Positions 33,161-42,207 of a stretch of 43,166 nt of DNA are shown piece by piece. The position numbers and the translations under genes are program-made. The first letter of the stretch is position 1, and each line of letters opens with the position of its first letter. Below the pieces are notes generated by a model, which was not told where the DNA came from, did no database searches, and saw only the letters and a list, made by a program, of their open reading frames with translations. The stretch is taken from NCBI GenBank assembly GCA_013289175.1, contig JABDAN010000019.1, forward strand, positions 1-43,166. Reading direction: 5' to 3'. Source of the stretch: Bacteroidota bacterium (GTDB lineage: Bacteria; Bacteroidota; Bacteroidia; Chitinophagales; Chitinophagaceae).

Positions 33161-33559
33161 ATGAAGAGACTTCTACTACTGATTGTTTTTGCACTGAGTT
33201 TCATATGGAGTGTTGCACAAAACGGGGAAAGGCTTCAAGCCCTGAAAATTGCTTATATCACCAAGCGGCTCGACCTGAGCCCGGAAGAGGCCCAGAAATT
33301 CTGGCCGATTTACAATCAGTACGCCGAAGAATTAAAAATGACAAGAAAGGATGCCATCCGCAACAACAAGAGTGAAATCGAATTAGACGAGTCTCTGCTC
33401 AATGTCCGCAAAAAATACAGTGAGCTTTTCAAACAAGCGCTGTCCCCTCAAAAAATTGATGTCTTCTTTAAGTCGGAAAAAGAATTCGGCAACTTCGTTC
33501 AAAAGGAAATGGAGCGAAGGCAATTGAAGAATCAGCGGAAATTGCAGGAAAATCCTTAA
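33161..33559 (+). CDS. Periplasmic CpxP/Spy-like protein
   Basis: A 132-residue secreted protein with a signal peptide (residues 1-20, ending SVAQ). The mature part is entirely helical. ITKRLDLSPEEAQKFWPIYNQY recalls the LTxxQ-containing helix of CpxP/Spy family chaperones and the Bacteroidota proteins coded beside sigma factors. LDESLLNVRKKYSELFKQALSPQKI resembles the second repeat of such proteins. The C-terminus is Lys/Arg/Gln-rich. Family members bind misfolded proteins or sense envelope stress. It is coded six bases after the candidate anti-sigma gene. Confidence 0.75.
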   Translation: MKRLLLLIVFALSFIWSVAQNGERLQALKIAYITKRLDLSPEEAQKFWPIYNQYAEELKMTRKDAIRNNKSEIELDESLLNVRKKYSELFKQALSPQKIDVFFKSEKEFGNFVQKEMERRQLKNQRKLQENP

Positions 33560-33666
33560 AAAAATTTGCAAAGCATGCGGTTCCTGCCTCCACCTTTGTG
33601 GGGTAGTTTCCCTAATTTTAGACAGGCCTCCTGCCCTATTGTTCACGCAATATCTTTTGCCGTTTT

Positions 33667-34944
33667 ATGTCTTCAGCATTTAAAAGAAAACCGCCGTTCC
33701 TCTTTATCCTGCTTTTATTTTCCTTTGGATGTCTTCGCTCTCAGGATACTACCCAACACGTAATGCCCGGCAGGGTCAACCGGTCCGATCAACAATCCAA
33801 ACCTTATGTTATCCTGATCTCGGCCGATGGATTTCGCTATGATCTGGCCGATAAATTTCACGCCGAAAACCTGATCCGGTTAAGAAATTCCGGTGTAGAG
33901 GCAGATTATCTTCAGTCCGTTTTCCCTTCCCTTACTTTTCCCAATCACTACAGCATCGCTACGGGTGAATATGCGGCCCACAACGGGATCATCGACAATA
34001 ATTTCTATGATCCCCGCAGCATGCGGACTTACAATATGGGTAATAAAAAAGAAGTAGAAGACAGTTCCTGGTATCACGGTACGCCGCTTTGGGTCCTGGC
34101 GGAAAAACAGGGCATGTTGTCCGCTTGTTTTTACTGGGTGGGTGCAGAATCTGCCATCGCGGGCTGGCGCCCGACCTACTACTATACTTTCAATACCCGG
34201 ATTTCAATGGAAGATCGCATTCAAGACACGCGCAACTGGCTTTTGTTGCCCAAGGAAAAAAGACCCCACCTGATTACATTTTATATTTCCGATGTGGATC
34301 ACCAGGAACATCTTCACGGAATCAATTCCAAGGAAACCAGGGATGCCGTTGCTTTTGTGGACCGTAGCGTGGCCTTGCTGGTGAAAACCATTGATTCCCT
34401 GCACCTGGACGTCAACTATATTTTTGTATCCGATCACGGCATGGTGGATATCGACAGCGTCCATACGCTCTCGCTGCCAAAATCCCTCGACACGAGTCAT
34501 TTTGTAATCCTCAATTCCCTGGCCCTGGTACATCTGTATGCCAGGGATTCAGCAGCCATTATGCCTGCCTACCAAATCCTGAAAGATTCCGCAAAAGGTT
34601 ATGATGCATACCTGCCCGACAATTTGCCCACCTCCTGGCACGATGGAAAGAAAGACGATCGTTACCGGCTCAATGGAGATATCCTACTGGTCGCCCGGCC
34701 ACCCCAGGTATTTAAGCTCGGCAATCGATCCTTACCGGTAGCCACGCACGGTTTTGATCCATCCACTGAGGTCATGCATGCCAGTTTTTATGCCTGGGGA
34801 CCTGCCTTCAAAAAAAACTTGAAAATTCGAGGATTTGAAAATGTTCATATTTATCCACTCATTGCCGACATACTCTCCCTTTCCATCACCGAACCCATCG
34901 ATGGAAGATTGGAAGTACTGCAACCCATACGAACGGGTCCCTGA
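33667..34944 (+). CDS. Nucleotide pyrophosphatase/phosphodiesterase-like enzyme (alkaline phosphatase superfamily)
   Basis: A 425-residue exported enzyme. The N-terminus is hydrophobic and ends in FSFGCLRSQ, which may be a lipoprotein site. The metal and nucleophile residues are Asp54 (ISADGFRYD), the nucleophile Thr90 in PSLTFPNHYSIATG, and Asn93. Later motifs are ISDVDHQEHLHG and VSDHGM, then TTHGF-like ATHGFDP near the C-terminus, all features of the NPP family. It should hydrolyse phosphodiester or pyrophosphate bonds in nucleotides at the cell surface. It begins 107 bases after the CpxP-like gene and is probably a separate transcript; it converges on the MBL-fold gene. Confidence 0.92.
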   Translation: MSSAFKRKPPFLFILLLFSFGCLRSQDTTQHVMPGRVNRSDQQSKPYVILISADGFRYDLADKFHAENLIRLRNSGVEADYLQSVFPSLTFPNHYSIATGEYAAHNGIIDNNFYDPRSMRTYNMGNKKEVEDSSWYHGTPLWVLAEKQGMLSACFYWVGAESAIAGWRPTYYYTFNTRISMEDRIQDTRNWLLLPKEKRPHLITFYISDVDHQEHLHGINSKETRDAVAFVDRSVALLVKTIDSLHLDVNYIFVSDHGMVDIDSVHTLSLPKSLDTSHFVILNSLALVHLYARDSAAIMPAYQILKDSAKGYDAYLPDNLPTSWHDGKKDDRYRLNGDILLVARPPQVFKLGNRSLPVATHGFDPSTEVMHASFYAWGPAFKKNLKIRGFENVHIYPLIADILSLSITEPIDGRLEVLQPIRTGP

Positions 34945-35075
34945 CCGGTCGCCTGAAAGTTCATCTGGAAGTATGCTCCTGTTTTTTTGAGTCGGAAGGT
35001 CGCGGGCAATAAATAGGACCTTGCCCTCCCCCAGCGTTTCCTCACTAATTTCTCCGGGGAAAAACATACTCCATC

Positions 35076-35819
35076 TTATTTTTCCCATTCCCAAACCGGA
35101 TGGCCGATATCATGATAAAAAAGGAATTTCCAACCTTCCTTCTCCCCCTGCGTCCACCATTTCTGGCGAAGCTCCATGCATTTTTTTCCATCATAATCGT
35201 ACTTGGCAACAAAACGGTTTTTCATCTGGCTTAATTGAGGGGCCACATCGCCACCGAAAAAAACATGTTGTTCATCGGTCTGAATATGAAATACCTGATG
35301 GAAGGGACAGTGGCCACCGGTGAGTTCATAATGAATGTATCCATCTATCCAGCCGCTGCCTTCCAATTTGATGAGGTTAGAAAAATGTTCCAGGAAGGAA
35401 AAAGAATCGGGGTCATAGCTGGGAAAGCCTTTCTCCAAAGCATATTCCAGTTCCCTTTGCTGTACATAATATACAGCCTGCGGAAAGGAAGCAACCCGGG
35501 GGCCCCCAGCCGATTTTCGTCCAGCCCCGCTGACATGGTCTTTATGGAGGTGACTCAACAAAACTTTGGTAACAGAGCCGGGATCGATCCCTGCTTGTTG
35601 CATAAGCCGATGGATCTGCATTGTACCGTTTTCTTCAAAACCCAACCCCGTATCCAACAACAACACGTCTTTGGAAGTGATGACCAAGAAAGGTTGAATT
35701 TCGACCAGCAGACTGCCCTTGGCCCTTTTTTGCAGATCATCTTTGGAAGGATCGAAAGCAATGAACTCTTTGGTTTTATCAATGGTGAATGCACCTTCTG
35801 ACAAAGGGATGATCTGCAT
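35076..35819 (-). CDS. MBL-fold metallo-hydrolase
   Basis: A 247-residue metallo-beta-lactamase fold protein. The metal motif HLHKDH (His90, His92, Asp94, His95 within LLSHLHKDHVSG) is intact. ELTGGHCPFH supplies the third metal His, and FFGGDVAP the bridging Asp. No signal peptide is present, so it acts in the cytoplasm. Family members hydrolyse lactones, thioesters or phosphodiesters; the substrate is unknown. It lies 45 bases downstream of rodA on the same strand and may be read through from the elongasome operon, but a functional link is not evident. Confidence 0.9.
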   Translation of the reverse strand: MQIIPLSEGAFTIDKTKEFIAFDPSKDDLQKRAKGSLLVEIQPFLVITSKDVLLLDTGLGFEENGTMQIHRLMQQAGIDPGSVTKVLLSHLHKDHVSGAGRKSAGGPRVASFPQAVYYVQQRELEYALEKGFPSYDPDSFSFLEHFSNLIKLEGSGWIDGYIHYELTGGHCPFHQVFHIQTDEQHVFFGGDVAPQLSQMKNRFVAKYDYDGKKCMELRQKWWTQGEKEGWKFLFYHDIGHPVWEWEK

Positions 35820-35864
35820 GAGACAAAGATAATACCAGACAGGGAGAGTGGCGGTAATTCCAGG

Positions 35865-37211
35865 CTATCGCAGCACCATCTGTCTGTCGGCATCCAGCCG
35901 GGCGAGAATAAACAACATGACACTAAAAGTCAACAGGGAAGTTCCCCCATAACTAACGAAGGGAAGGGGAATGCCGATGACAGGGGCCAGGCCGATGGTC
36001 ATACAGACATTGATGGAAATATGAAAGAAGAAAACCGAGGCTACTCCATAGGCATAAGCCCGGCTGAATACGGAACGTTGTCGCTCAGCCAGCGTGACAA
36101 TCCGCATAAGCAAGATTACATAGATGCTTAAAAAAATGACAGATCCCAGAAAACCAAATCCCTCCCCGATCGTGCAGAATATAAAATCCGTTCTTTGTTC
36201 GGGAACAAAATCATAACGGGTCTGGGTTCCTTTTAAAAGTCCCCGGCCGATGAAGCCGCCGTTGCTGATGGCGATCTTACTTTGTTTGACATTGTAGTTG
36301 CCGTTGTCTTTCTTCTTTCCAGCGGATTTTTCTTCTATTTCTTTCGCGGCCGCTGCATTTTTGGGGACATAGTCTTTGCCGATCGCATCATAGATCCGTT
36401 TTACCTGATAGGGTTGAAAGACATGATCGAAAACAAAAGGCACCACAAATCGCTGTACTCCCACACAAACAAACCAGATGCTGACAATGAGGAACAGGAC
36501 CGCTCTTTGCCTTTTTATCTGTCTTCTGAGAATATAAATCGCCCCAACGGCAATGCCCGTCAGGATAAGAGCCAGAATATTGGGATCCATCAACAGCGTC
36601 GCTACGACCAATACGGCAAAAGAAAATCCGATAATCAGCACCAGCGCGGGTAATCCTTCGCGAAACATCACCAAAAAGAAGGAAAAATATACCAGCGCCA
36701 GTCCGGTTTCTTTTTGCATAATGGACATACCGGCGGGTACCAGTGCGATGACGGCGGCAATGAGCTGGGATCTCGGTTTTGCAAAATCTGTTTCCACCCG
36801 GGACAGATATTTTGCCAACGCCAGGTTCACAAAAATTTTACAGATATCTGCCGGTTGGATCTGAACGGAGCTTCCCAACCTTATGATGGAAGAAGTTCCT
36901 TTAATATTGGAATGAAAAGGAAATACCAGTAGCATGAGCAGGATTCCGAAGGCATACCAGAGATTGGCTGTTGCCGTAAAAAACTTACTGTCCGTGAGCA
37001 GTATGAATATGCCGGCAATCCCGCTGATGACAAAAAAAAGAGACTGGCGGCTATAATCGGTTTTTAGGGAAAGAAATCCCTGCAGGATATTGTCGCCATC
37101 CCGGTAGGTAGCAGAAAAAATACTGATCACTCCAATGAAGGAAAGGATGAACCAGAGCCAGATCAGGGACCGGTCCGCACCTTTTGCTAGATAGGAGTTT
37201 CTTTGATTCAT
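35865..37211 (-). CDS. rodA: Rod shape-determining protein RodA
   Basis: RodA is the SEDS-family glycosyltransferase that polymerises peptidoglycan for lateral wall growth, paired with PBP2. The 448 residues give about ten membrane helices. Family features include GSSVQIQPADICKI, GLALVYFSFFLVM and, near the end, GLAPVIGIPLPFVSYGGTS. A longer charged loop than usual, rich in Lys, Glu and Ala (KNAAAAKEIEEKSAGKKKD), precedes the conserved KQSKIAISNGGFIGRGLLKGTQ. Its ATG overlaps the end of mrdA by four bases, so the two are translationally coupled. Confidence 0.95.
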   Translation of the reverse strand: MNQRNSYLAKGADRSLIWLWFILSFIGVISIFSATYRDGDNILQGFLSLKTDYSRQSLFFVISGIAGIFILLTDSKFFTATANLWYAFGILLMLLVFPFHSNIKGTSSIIRLGSSVQIQPADICKIFVNLALAKYLSRVETDFAKPRSQLIAAVIALVPAGMSIMQKETGLALVYFSFFLVMFREGLPALVLIIGFSFAVLVVATLLMDPNILALILTGIAVGAIYILRRQIKRQRAVLFLIVSIWFVCVGVQRFVVPFVFDHVFQPYQVKRIYDAIGKDYVPKNAAAAKEIEEKSAGKKKDNGNYNVKQSKIAISNGGFIGRGLLKGTQTRYDFVPEQRTDFIFCTIGEGFGFLGSVIFLSIYVILLMRIVTLAERQRSVFSRAYAYGVASVFFFHISINVCMTIGLAPVIGIPLPFVSYGGTSLLTFSVMLFILARLDADRQMVLR

Positions 37212-39430
37212 GGGGCCTGGTTTGTGCTGCTGTCTTTTTGCAATACCGGTTTTTCCTTTGGTTTCAAGGCGGCGCTGTCACTGGCTTTTTTTATAAAGGA
37301 CTTTGCTGGGTGGCCTGTCGTATCGGTTTTTTTCTTCGCCACAGAATCGGTTCTTCTTCCCCTGGAGCTGTCCGGGGTTACCGCAGCCTGTGGTCTCGAT
37401 CCGAAGGGGATAACCACGTGGGTCGTTGTTTTGTGCAAGGTATCGAGCATCTGTCTACGGGTAGAAGGATCCATGAAATTTTTCCATCGGGTGCTGTCAC
37501 CACTTTGTTTTGCCCAGAGCGCCGCCCTCGCAGAATCGGTGATGAACTGCAGCCGCACCAGGTAACCCGGCATCAGATTCGTATTCGCAATTTCAGTTGC
37601 CAGTTTTACTCGCTCACTTGTCAGGGTGTCGCGCAAATATTTTTCCACCACCAGGCTCCCGATTCTCCCGGCCCAGGTAGCACCAAACCCTGCGTTCTGG
37701 ATCACGACGGCAACAGCAATTTGCGGGTTCTCCCGCGGTGCAAAACACACAAACATGGAGTTGTTGTTCAGTTTGGTCCGCTTGCCTTCGAGGTTCAAAT
37801 AGTTTTCTGCGGTACCTGTTTTCGCACACATGTTGATGCCATCAATTCTTGCCACGCGGGCGGTTCCGACTTCCGTCACATCCTGCATTCCACTGATGAC
37901 CGTTTCATAGTCGCCATCTGAAATATGGGTCAGCACTTCGTGTTTCACTACATATTTATCTAGTATACTGTCTTCGGCAGCATGTCCTTCCACGGATTGC
38001 ACAAAGTGCGGTGTATAGAAATAACCTTTGTTGGCCACGATGCACATGGCGTTGGCCATTTGCAAGGGCGTCACCAGCATCTTATCCTGACCAATGCCCA
38101 GTGTGGTCATGGTACAGGAATTCCAGGACCCGTGATATTCTTTGTCATAGGATGCCGTATCCGGGATGTTTCCGCCGTCTTCACTGGGCAGGTCTACGCC
38201 GATGCGGTGACCCAGTCCGAATTTATTCATGTAGTTTTTCCAGGTCTCTAACCCTTCGCGCACATCGCCGATTTTGCGATTGTCTACCGTCAAACGAAAA
38301 GTATTGCAGAAAAATGAATTGCAGGAATGGGCAATGGCCAGCCGAAGGTTGGCCGCATGACCGGGCCAGTTCTCCAGACATTTTACCGGATGGCTGCATG
38401 CCAGGTAAACCCCCAGGCAGGGATAACCGCTGGCCTGGGTAATAACGCCCTCATCGAGGCCCACCAGCGCGCCGAGTGGTTTATAGGTAGACCCGGGCGG
38501 GTACAATCCTTTGATCGCCCGGTTTAGCAGGGGTGATCTGACGTCGAGTACCAGGCTCCCATAATTTTTTTGTTTGTCCGGTCCGGTAAGGGAATTGGGA
38601 TCATAGTCCGGGCTGGAGGCCATGGCCAGGATGCCACCGGTTTTCGGTTCGATGGCCACCACCGAACCAATCTTACTGCTCAGGAGTTTTTCGGCCAGTT
38701 GTTGCAGTTCGATATCCAGTGAGGTATGCAGGTTTCTTCCTGCGATGGCAGGGGTGTCCAGTCCCCGGTCGGCATAGTGTCCAACCAGGCGGTTTTTATT
38801 GTCTTTAATCCAGAATTCTATACCCCGCTGGCCCATGAGCTGTTTCTCATAAAATTGTTCCAGGCCACTTCTTCCGACATAGTCTCCCAGCTGGTAGTAG
38901 AAATTTGAGCGGCGCAAAATATTGGAATCCACTTCTCCCACATAACCCATGATATGTGCTGCTGCATTATAGGGATAAACCCGAACGGGTCGCTCCTGGA
39001 GGTTAAAACCTGGAAAACGCCAAATGTTTTCTTCGAGTTTGGCATAGAGATCGGGTTCCAGGAGGTCTTCAAAAATAGAGGGCCGGAAGGTTCCGTTTTT
39101 TATTTTGGCATCCAGAATACGGGACCGGAATTCAGCGGAATCAATTTCCAGCAGCTGGCAGAAATAGGCCGTATCCATGTTTTTCACCTGAGACGGGGTC
39201 ACCATCAGGTCGTACAAAATGGTATTGTTCAAAATGGCCCGCTGGCGGTGGTCGTAAATAATGCCGCGGGTTGGATATACCCGTTTGGGAAACAGGGCAT
39301 TTTCAGCGGCCATTTTTTTATAGCGGTCTGAAAAAACCTGAAGATTGAAGAGCTGCGCAAAAATCACCAGGAACATCCCACCGAAGATGAGACGTATGAT
39401 ATTGCTGCGGGACTGGTTAAAAACAGGCAT
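37208..39430 (-). CDS. mrdA: Penicillin-binding protein 2 MrdA
   Basis: The class B transpeptidase of the elongasome, cross-linking glycan strands made by RodA. The 740 residues are longer than E. coli PBP2 (633). A single N-terminal membrane helix (about 10-32) is followed by the dimerisation domain and a transpeptidase domain with Ser314-x-x-Lys317 (STYK), Ser369-Cys-Asn371 and Lys537-Thr-Gly539. The extra 140 residues after about position 600 are rich in Thr, Ser, Lys and Asp and look disordered. The gene lies between mreD (20 bases) and rodA (4-base overlap). Confidence 0.96.
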   Translation of the reverse strand: MPVFNQSRSNIIRLIFGGMFLVIFAQLFNLQVFSDRYKKMAAENALFPKRVYPTRGIIYDHRQRAILNNTILYDLMVTPSQVKNMDTAYFCQLLEIDSAEFRSRILDAKIKNGTFRPSIFEDLLEPDLYAKLEENIWRFPGFNLQERPVRVYPYNAAAHIMGYVGEVDSNILRRSNFYYQLGDYVGRSGLEQFYEKQLMGQRGIEFWIKDNKNRLVGHYADRGLDTPAIAGRNLHTSLDIELQQLAEKLLSSKIGSVVAIEPKTGGILAMASSPDYDPNSLTGPDKQKNYGSLVLDVRSPLLNRAIKGLYPPGSTYKPLGALVGLDEGVITQASGYPCLGVYLACSHPVKCLENWPGHAANLRLAIAHSCNSFFCNTFRLTVDNRKIGDVREGLETWKNYMNKFGLGHRIGVDLPSEDGGNIPDTASYDKEYHGSWNSCTMTTLGIGQDKMLVTPLQMANAMCIVANKGYFYTPHFVQSVEGHAAEDSILDKYVVKHEVLTHISDGDYETVISGMQDVTEVGTARVARIDGINMCAKTGTAENYLNLEGKRTKLNNNSMFVCFAPRENPQIAVAVVIQNAGFGATWAGRIGSLVVEKYLRDTLTSERVKLATEIANTNLMPGYLVRLQFITDSARAALWAKQSGDSTRWKNFMDPSTRRQMLDTLHKTTTHVVIPFGSRPQAAVTPDSSRGRRTDSVAKKKTDTTGHPAKSFIKKASDSAALKPKEKPVLQKDSSTNQAP

Positions 39431-39450
39431 CTCCGGATATTGGCTTTAAA

Positions 39451-39984
39451 TTAAACCGTATTAGTTCTGAACTTTTCTTTCCTGAAAAATAAAAGTTCTG
39501 TCAACAGGACCAACAACATACTAATCCCCGTGGTCGCGATGACTTTGCCTATAAAATACAAAAAAGATCCGAAACTCATCCATTCCAGAAAAACGAGATA
39601 TCCATGATGAAACAGCGTAAGGACGAAAACGTAGGTGAAGTAGGGAGCCCAGCCCATGCTGGTAATGGAGGGAGACAAATAATTTTTGTCGGCCCCTTCC
39701 TGTGAGATAAGCATATTGACCACAAAGGGTCGCAGATAAGCGATCAGAACGCAGGCCGCCGCATGCAGTCCTGGGGTATGCATGAAATAATCCAGGCTGA
39801 GACCAAATAAAAAGGCTACGCTCATCAGAGAAGCCCGGGACATACTGAAGGGCAACCAGAGAATATAGAGATAATACAAATAAGGCGTGATGAACCGGTG
39901 CAGGGGCGGCATCTTAAAAAGAATAAATACCTGCACGAAAATAAACAGGGCAAACCGGATAATATTTTTCAGCAGTTCACTCAT
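39451..39984 (-). CDS. mreD: Rod shape-determining protein MreD
   Basis: A 177-residue membrane protein of about five helices. MreD sequences are poorly conserved, so the call rests on length, membrane pattern (for example MSVAFLFGLSLDYF and TPGLHAAACVLIAYLRPF) and its place between mreC and mrdA. It links the MreBC filaments to the wall synthases. Its ATG overlaps the mreC stop (ATGA). Confidence 0.88.
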   Translation of the reverse strand: MSELLKNIIRFALFIFVQVFILFKMPPLHRFITPYLYYLYILWLPFSMSRASLMSVAFLFGLSLDYFMHTPGLHAAACVLIAYLRPFVVNMLISQEGADKNYLSPSITSMGWAPYFTYVFVLTLFHHGYLVFLEWMSFGSFLYFIGKVIATTGISMLLVLLTELLFFRKEKFRTNTV

Positions 39985-40838
39985 TGGAATTTTTTTCTGG
40001 TCGAATCTTCCAAATGCTTTTGTTCCGATAACTGTGTATTTTCAATGACATACACATATTCGATATTGAAAAAATTGGTTGAAGGTTTCACTTTAAGGGT
40101 ATAGAAATTACTGCTCTTGTCATCAACGATCTCTTCAATAGTTCCAACCATCAGCGGGAAGCCGGAAAACATAGAAGAAGTCGGGCTGGCCACCACGGAA
40201 TCTCCTTTTTTCACCTGGGCGCTTTTGGGAATGTCCTTTAAGGTTACAAACGCAGGACTCATGCCGTCCCACTCCACCGTGCCGCGTTCACCGCCGTTTT
40301 TTAATTTGGCGACCACTTTGAACTGGCGGTTCAAGAGGGTCCAGACACTGGCGTAGTTATCGCTCACGTTCAAAACCTGACCTACGATGCCCTGGGGACC
40401 TGCTACGCCCATATTGGGCCGTACGCCCTGAAGTGCCCCGCGATGGATGGTCAAGAAATTTACTTGTGAATTGACTGTACTTCCGACTACCTGTGCACCC
40501 ATCCACACATATTTTCTGATCAGACGCAAAGAATCGGTCTGAACGGTATCGGAAACGATTTTATTGGGGCCCCCGGCCATTTCATAGTTTTCTTTCATCA
40601 TCTGATTGAGCCGCAGATTTTCCTGGGCCAGTTGTTCGTTGATTTTTCTGAGCTGGAAATAGGATTCCATCTTGCTGAACCGCTGGTTGATGCTGCCAGT
40701 GAATTCACCTGCCACATTCATAAAGGCTGCTTCATGATATTTGTTGTACCGGAAAAGAAAGCTGAGTGCCGTTATCTGCAACAGCAAGAAGAATAGAAAA
40801 TTCGAATACTTTCTGATGAAGAGAAAAACATTACGCAC
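39981..40838 (-). CDS. mreC: Rod shape-determining protein MreC (GTG start)
   Basis: A 285-residue periplasmic scaffold with one N-terminal membrane helix (about residues 8-27), a coiled coil (55-90) and the beta-rich C-terminal core with GVAGPQGIVGQVLNVSDNYA and WDGMSPAFVTLKDIP. The only reasonable start is GTG at 40838; no ATG exists before the membrane helix in this frame. It lies 39 bases after mreB and its stop overlaps mreD. Confidence 0.94.
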   Translation of the reverse strand: MRNVFLFIRKYSNFLFFLLLQITALSFLFRYNKYHEAAFMNVAGEFTGSINQRFSKMESYFQLRKINEQLAQENLRLNQMMKENYEMAGGPNKIVSDTVQTDSLRLIRKYVWMGAQVVGSTVNSQVNFLTIHRGALQGVRPNMGVAGPQGIVGQVLNVSDNYASVWTLLNRQFKVVAKLKNGGERGTVEWDGMSPAFVTLKDIPKSAQVKKGDSVVASPTSSMFSGFPLMVGTIEEIVDDKSSNFYTLKVKPSTNFFNIEYVYVIENTQLSEQKHLEDSTRKKFQ

Positions 40839-40877
40839 GAGTGGTTTATATTAACTTTTACAGCTTCAGGCTGACAT

Positions 40878-41903
40878 TTAACGCATAACAAAAGGGTATC
40901 TATCGTAATTTTTCAACGAAATGCCCGTCCCGCGCACAACACTCTTTAATGGATCGTCGGCAATATGAACGGGAAGTTTTATTTTTTGACTAAGCCGCTT
41001 GTCCAGGCCCCTGAGCAGGGCGCCACCGCCAGTCAGGTACAGTCCCCGGCGGTAAATATCTCCGGCCAGTTCGGGAGGCGTGGTTTCCAGCGCTTTCAGA
41101 ATGGCTTCTTCGATTTTGAAAATGCTTTTATCCAGGGCTTCTGCAATCTCCTGGTAGCTCACCAGGATCTGTTTGGGTATGCCCGTAACCAGGTCACGAC
41201 CATTGACGGGAATATCATCGGGTGGATTGTCCAGGTCCTTGAGTGCGGCTCCAATTTGTATTTTGATCTGTTCGGCGGTTCTTTCCCCGATCAGCAGACT
41301 GTGGTAGCGGCGCAGCGCTTCCATGATATCTGCCGTGAATTCATCTCCGGCGATCCGGATGGACTGATCGCAGACAATACCGGCCAGCGCGATCACGGTA
41401 ATACCGGTCGTGCCACCGCCAATGTCGATAATCATATTACCCACCGGTTCTTCCACATCAATACCGATACCCAGGGCAGCAGCCATGGGCTCATGGATCA
41501 GGTACACTTCTTTGGCGCCCGCTTGTTCAGCAGAGTCACGAACGGCCCTTTTTTCCACTTCTGTTATACTGGAAGGAATGCAGATCATCATGCGCCAGCT
41601 GGGAGGAAACAGCGGCTTTTTGGGATAGATCATCTTGATCATTTCCCGTATCATGAGTTCGGCAGCGTTAAAGTCGGCAATGACCCCGTCTTTTAGGGGT
41701 CGAACGGTTCGGATGCTCTCATGCGTTTTTTCGTGCATCATGAGCGCCCGTTTTCCAACAGCCAGGACGGTTTTTGGATTATTTCGGTCTAGTGCGACAA
41801 TACTGGGTTCGTTAACTACGATTTCGTCATTATGTATGATCAGGGTATTGGCTGTCCCCAGATCCATAGCAATCTCTTGCGTCAGGAAATTGAATAATCC
41901 CAT
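40878..41903 (-). CDS. mreB: Rod shape-determining protein MreB
   Basis: The bacterial actin that guides lateral wall synthesis. The 341 residues are normal. Actin-fold nucleotide motifs are MDLGTANTLI (phosphate 1, about residues 13-22), NMIIDIGGGTTGITV (phosphate 2) and LTGGGALLRGLDKRL (adenosine). The N-terminus MGLFNFLTQE is typical of MreB. It is the first gene of the mreB-mreC-mreD-mrdA-rodA operon, and a promoter candidate lies 38 bases upstream. Confidence 0.98.
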   Translation of the reverse strand: MGLFNFLTQEIAMDLGTANTLIIHNDEIVVNEPSIVALDRNNPKTVLAVGKRALMMHEKTHESIRTVRPLKDGVIADFNAAELMIREMIKMIYPKKPLFPPSWRMMICIPSSITEVEKRAVRDSAEQAGAKEVYLIHEPMAAALGIGIDVEEPVGNMIIDIGGGTTGITVIALAGIVCDQSIRIAGDEFTADIMEALRRYHSLLIGERTAEQIKIQIGAALKDLDNPPDDIPVNGRDLVTGIPKQILVSYQEIAEALDKSIFKIEEAILKALETTPPELAGDIYRRGLYLTGGGALLRGLDKRLSQKIKLPVHIADDPLKSVVRGTGISLKNYDRYPFVMR

Positions 41904-42207
41904 TTTAAAAGGTCAGATTTAAATTCTGTTACGATGCCTGCAAAATTGACGGAAATAATCGGAATTAACAAAGTGAACATTAATCTCCGCTATCCTGCAC
42001 TGAACGCTATTTTCAGCAGTATATTTTTCAATATGAGGAGTTTATTCCAAAGCAATTTGCAATCAAATTTTCACTCGCTGCCCCACTTTGAACCCAAACG
42101 GATGAGTTTGCGGATTCTCCCGATACCCAAACCTCGGAAAATACGGTTTCCTTTGATCAGGTTTTTAGATCCTATCCTGCCTTGCGCGATCCAGGCGCGG
42201 GTTTTAA
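41904..42207. other. 304-base intergenic region between purD and mreB
   Basis: AT-rich and without a convincing coding frame or RNA gene. It holds the mreB promoter candidate at 41941-41971. No clear terminator for purD is visible. Confidence 0.55.
41941..41971 (-). promoter_or_regulatory. Promoter candidate for the mreB operon
   Basis: On the minus strand TTG (complement of 41969-41971), 20 bases, CAATTTTG (complement of 41941-41948): correct spacing and one mismatch to TAnnTTTG. The ATG at 41903 lies about 30 bases after the expected transcript start. Confidence 0.5.
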
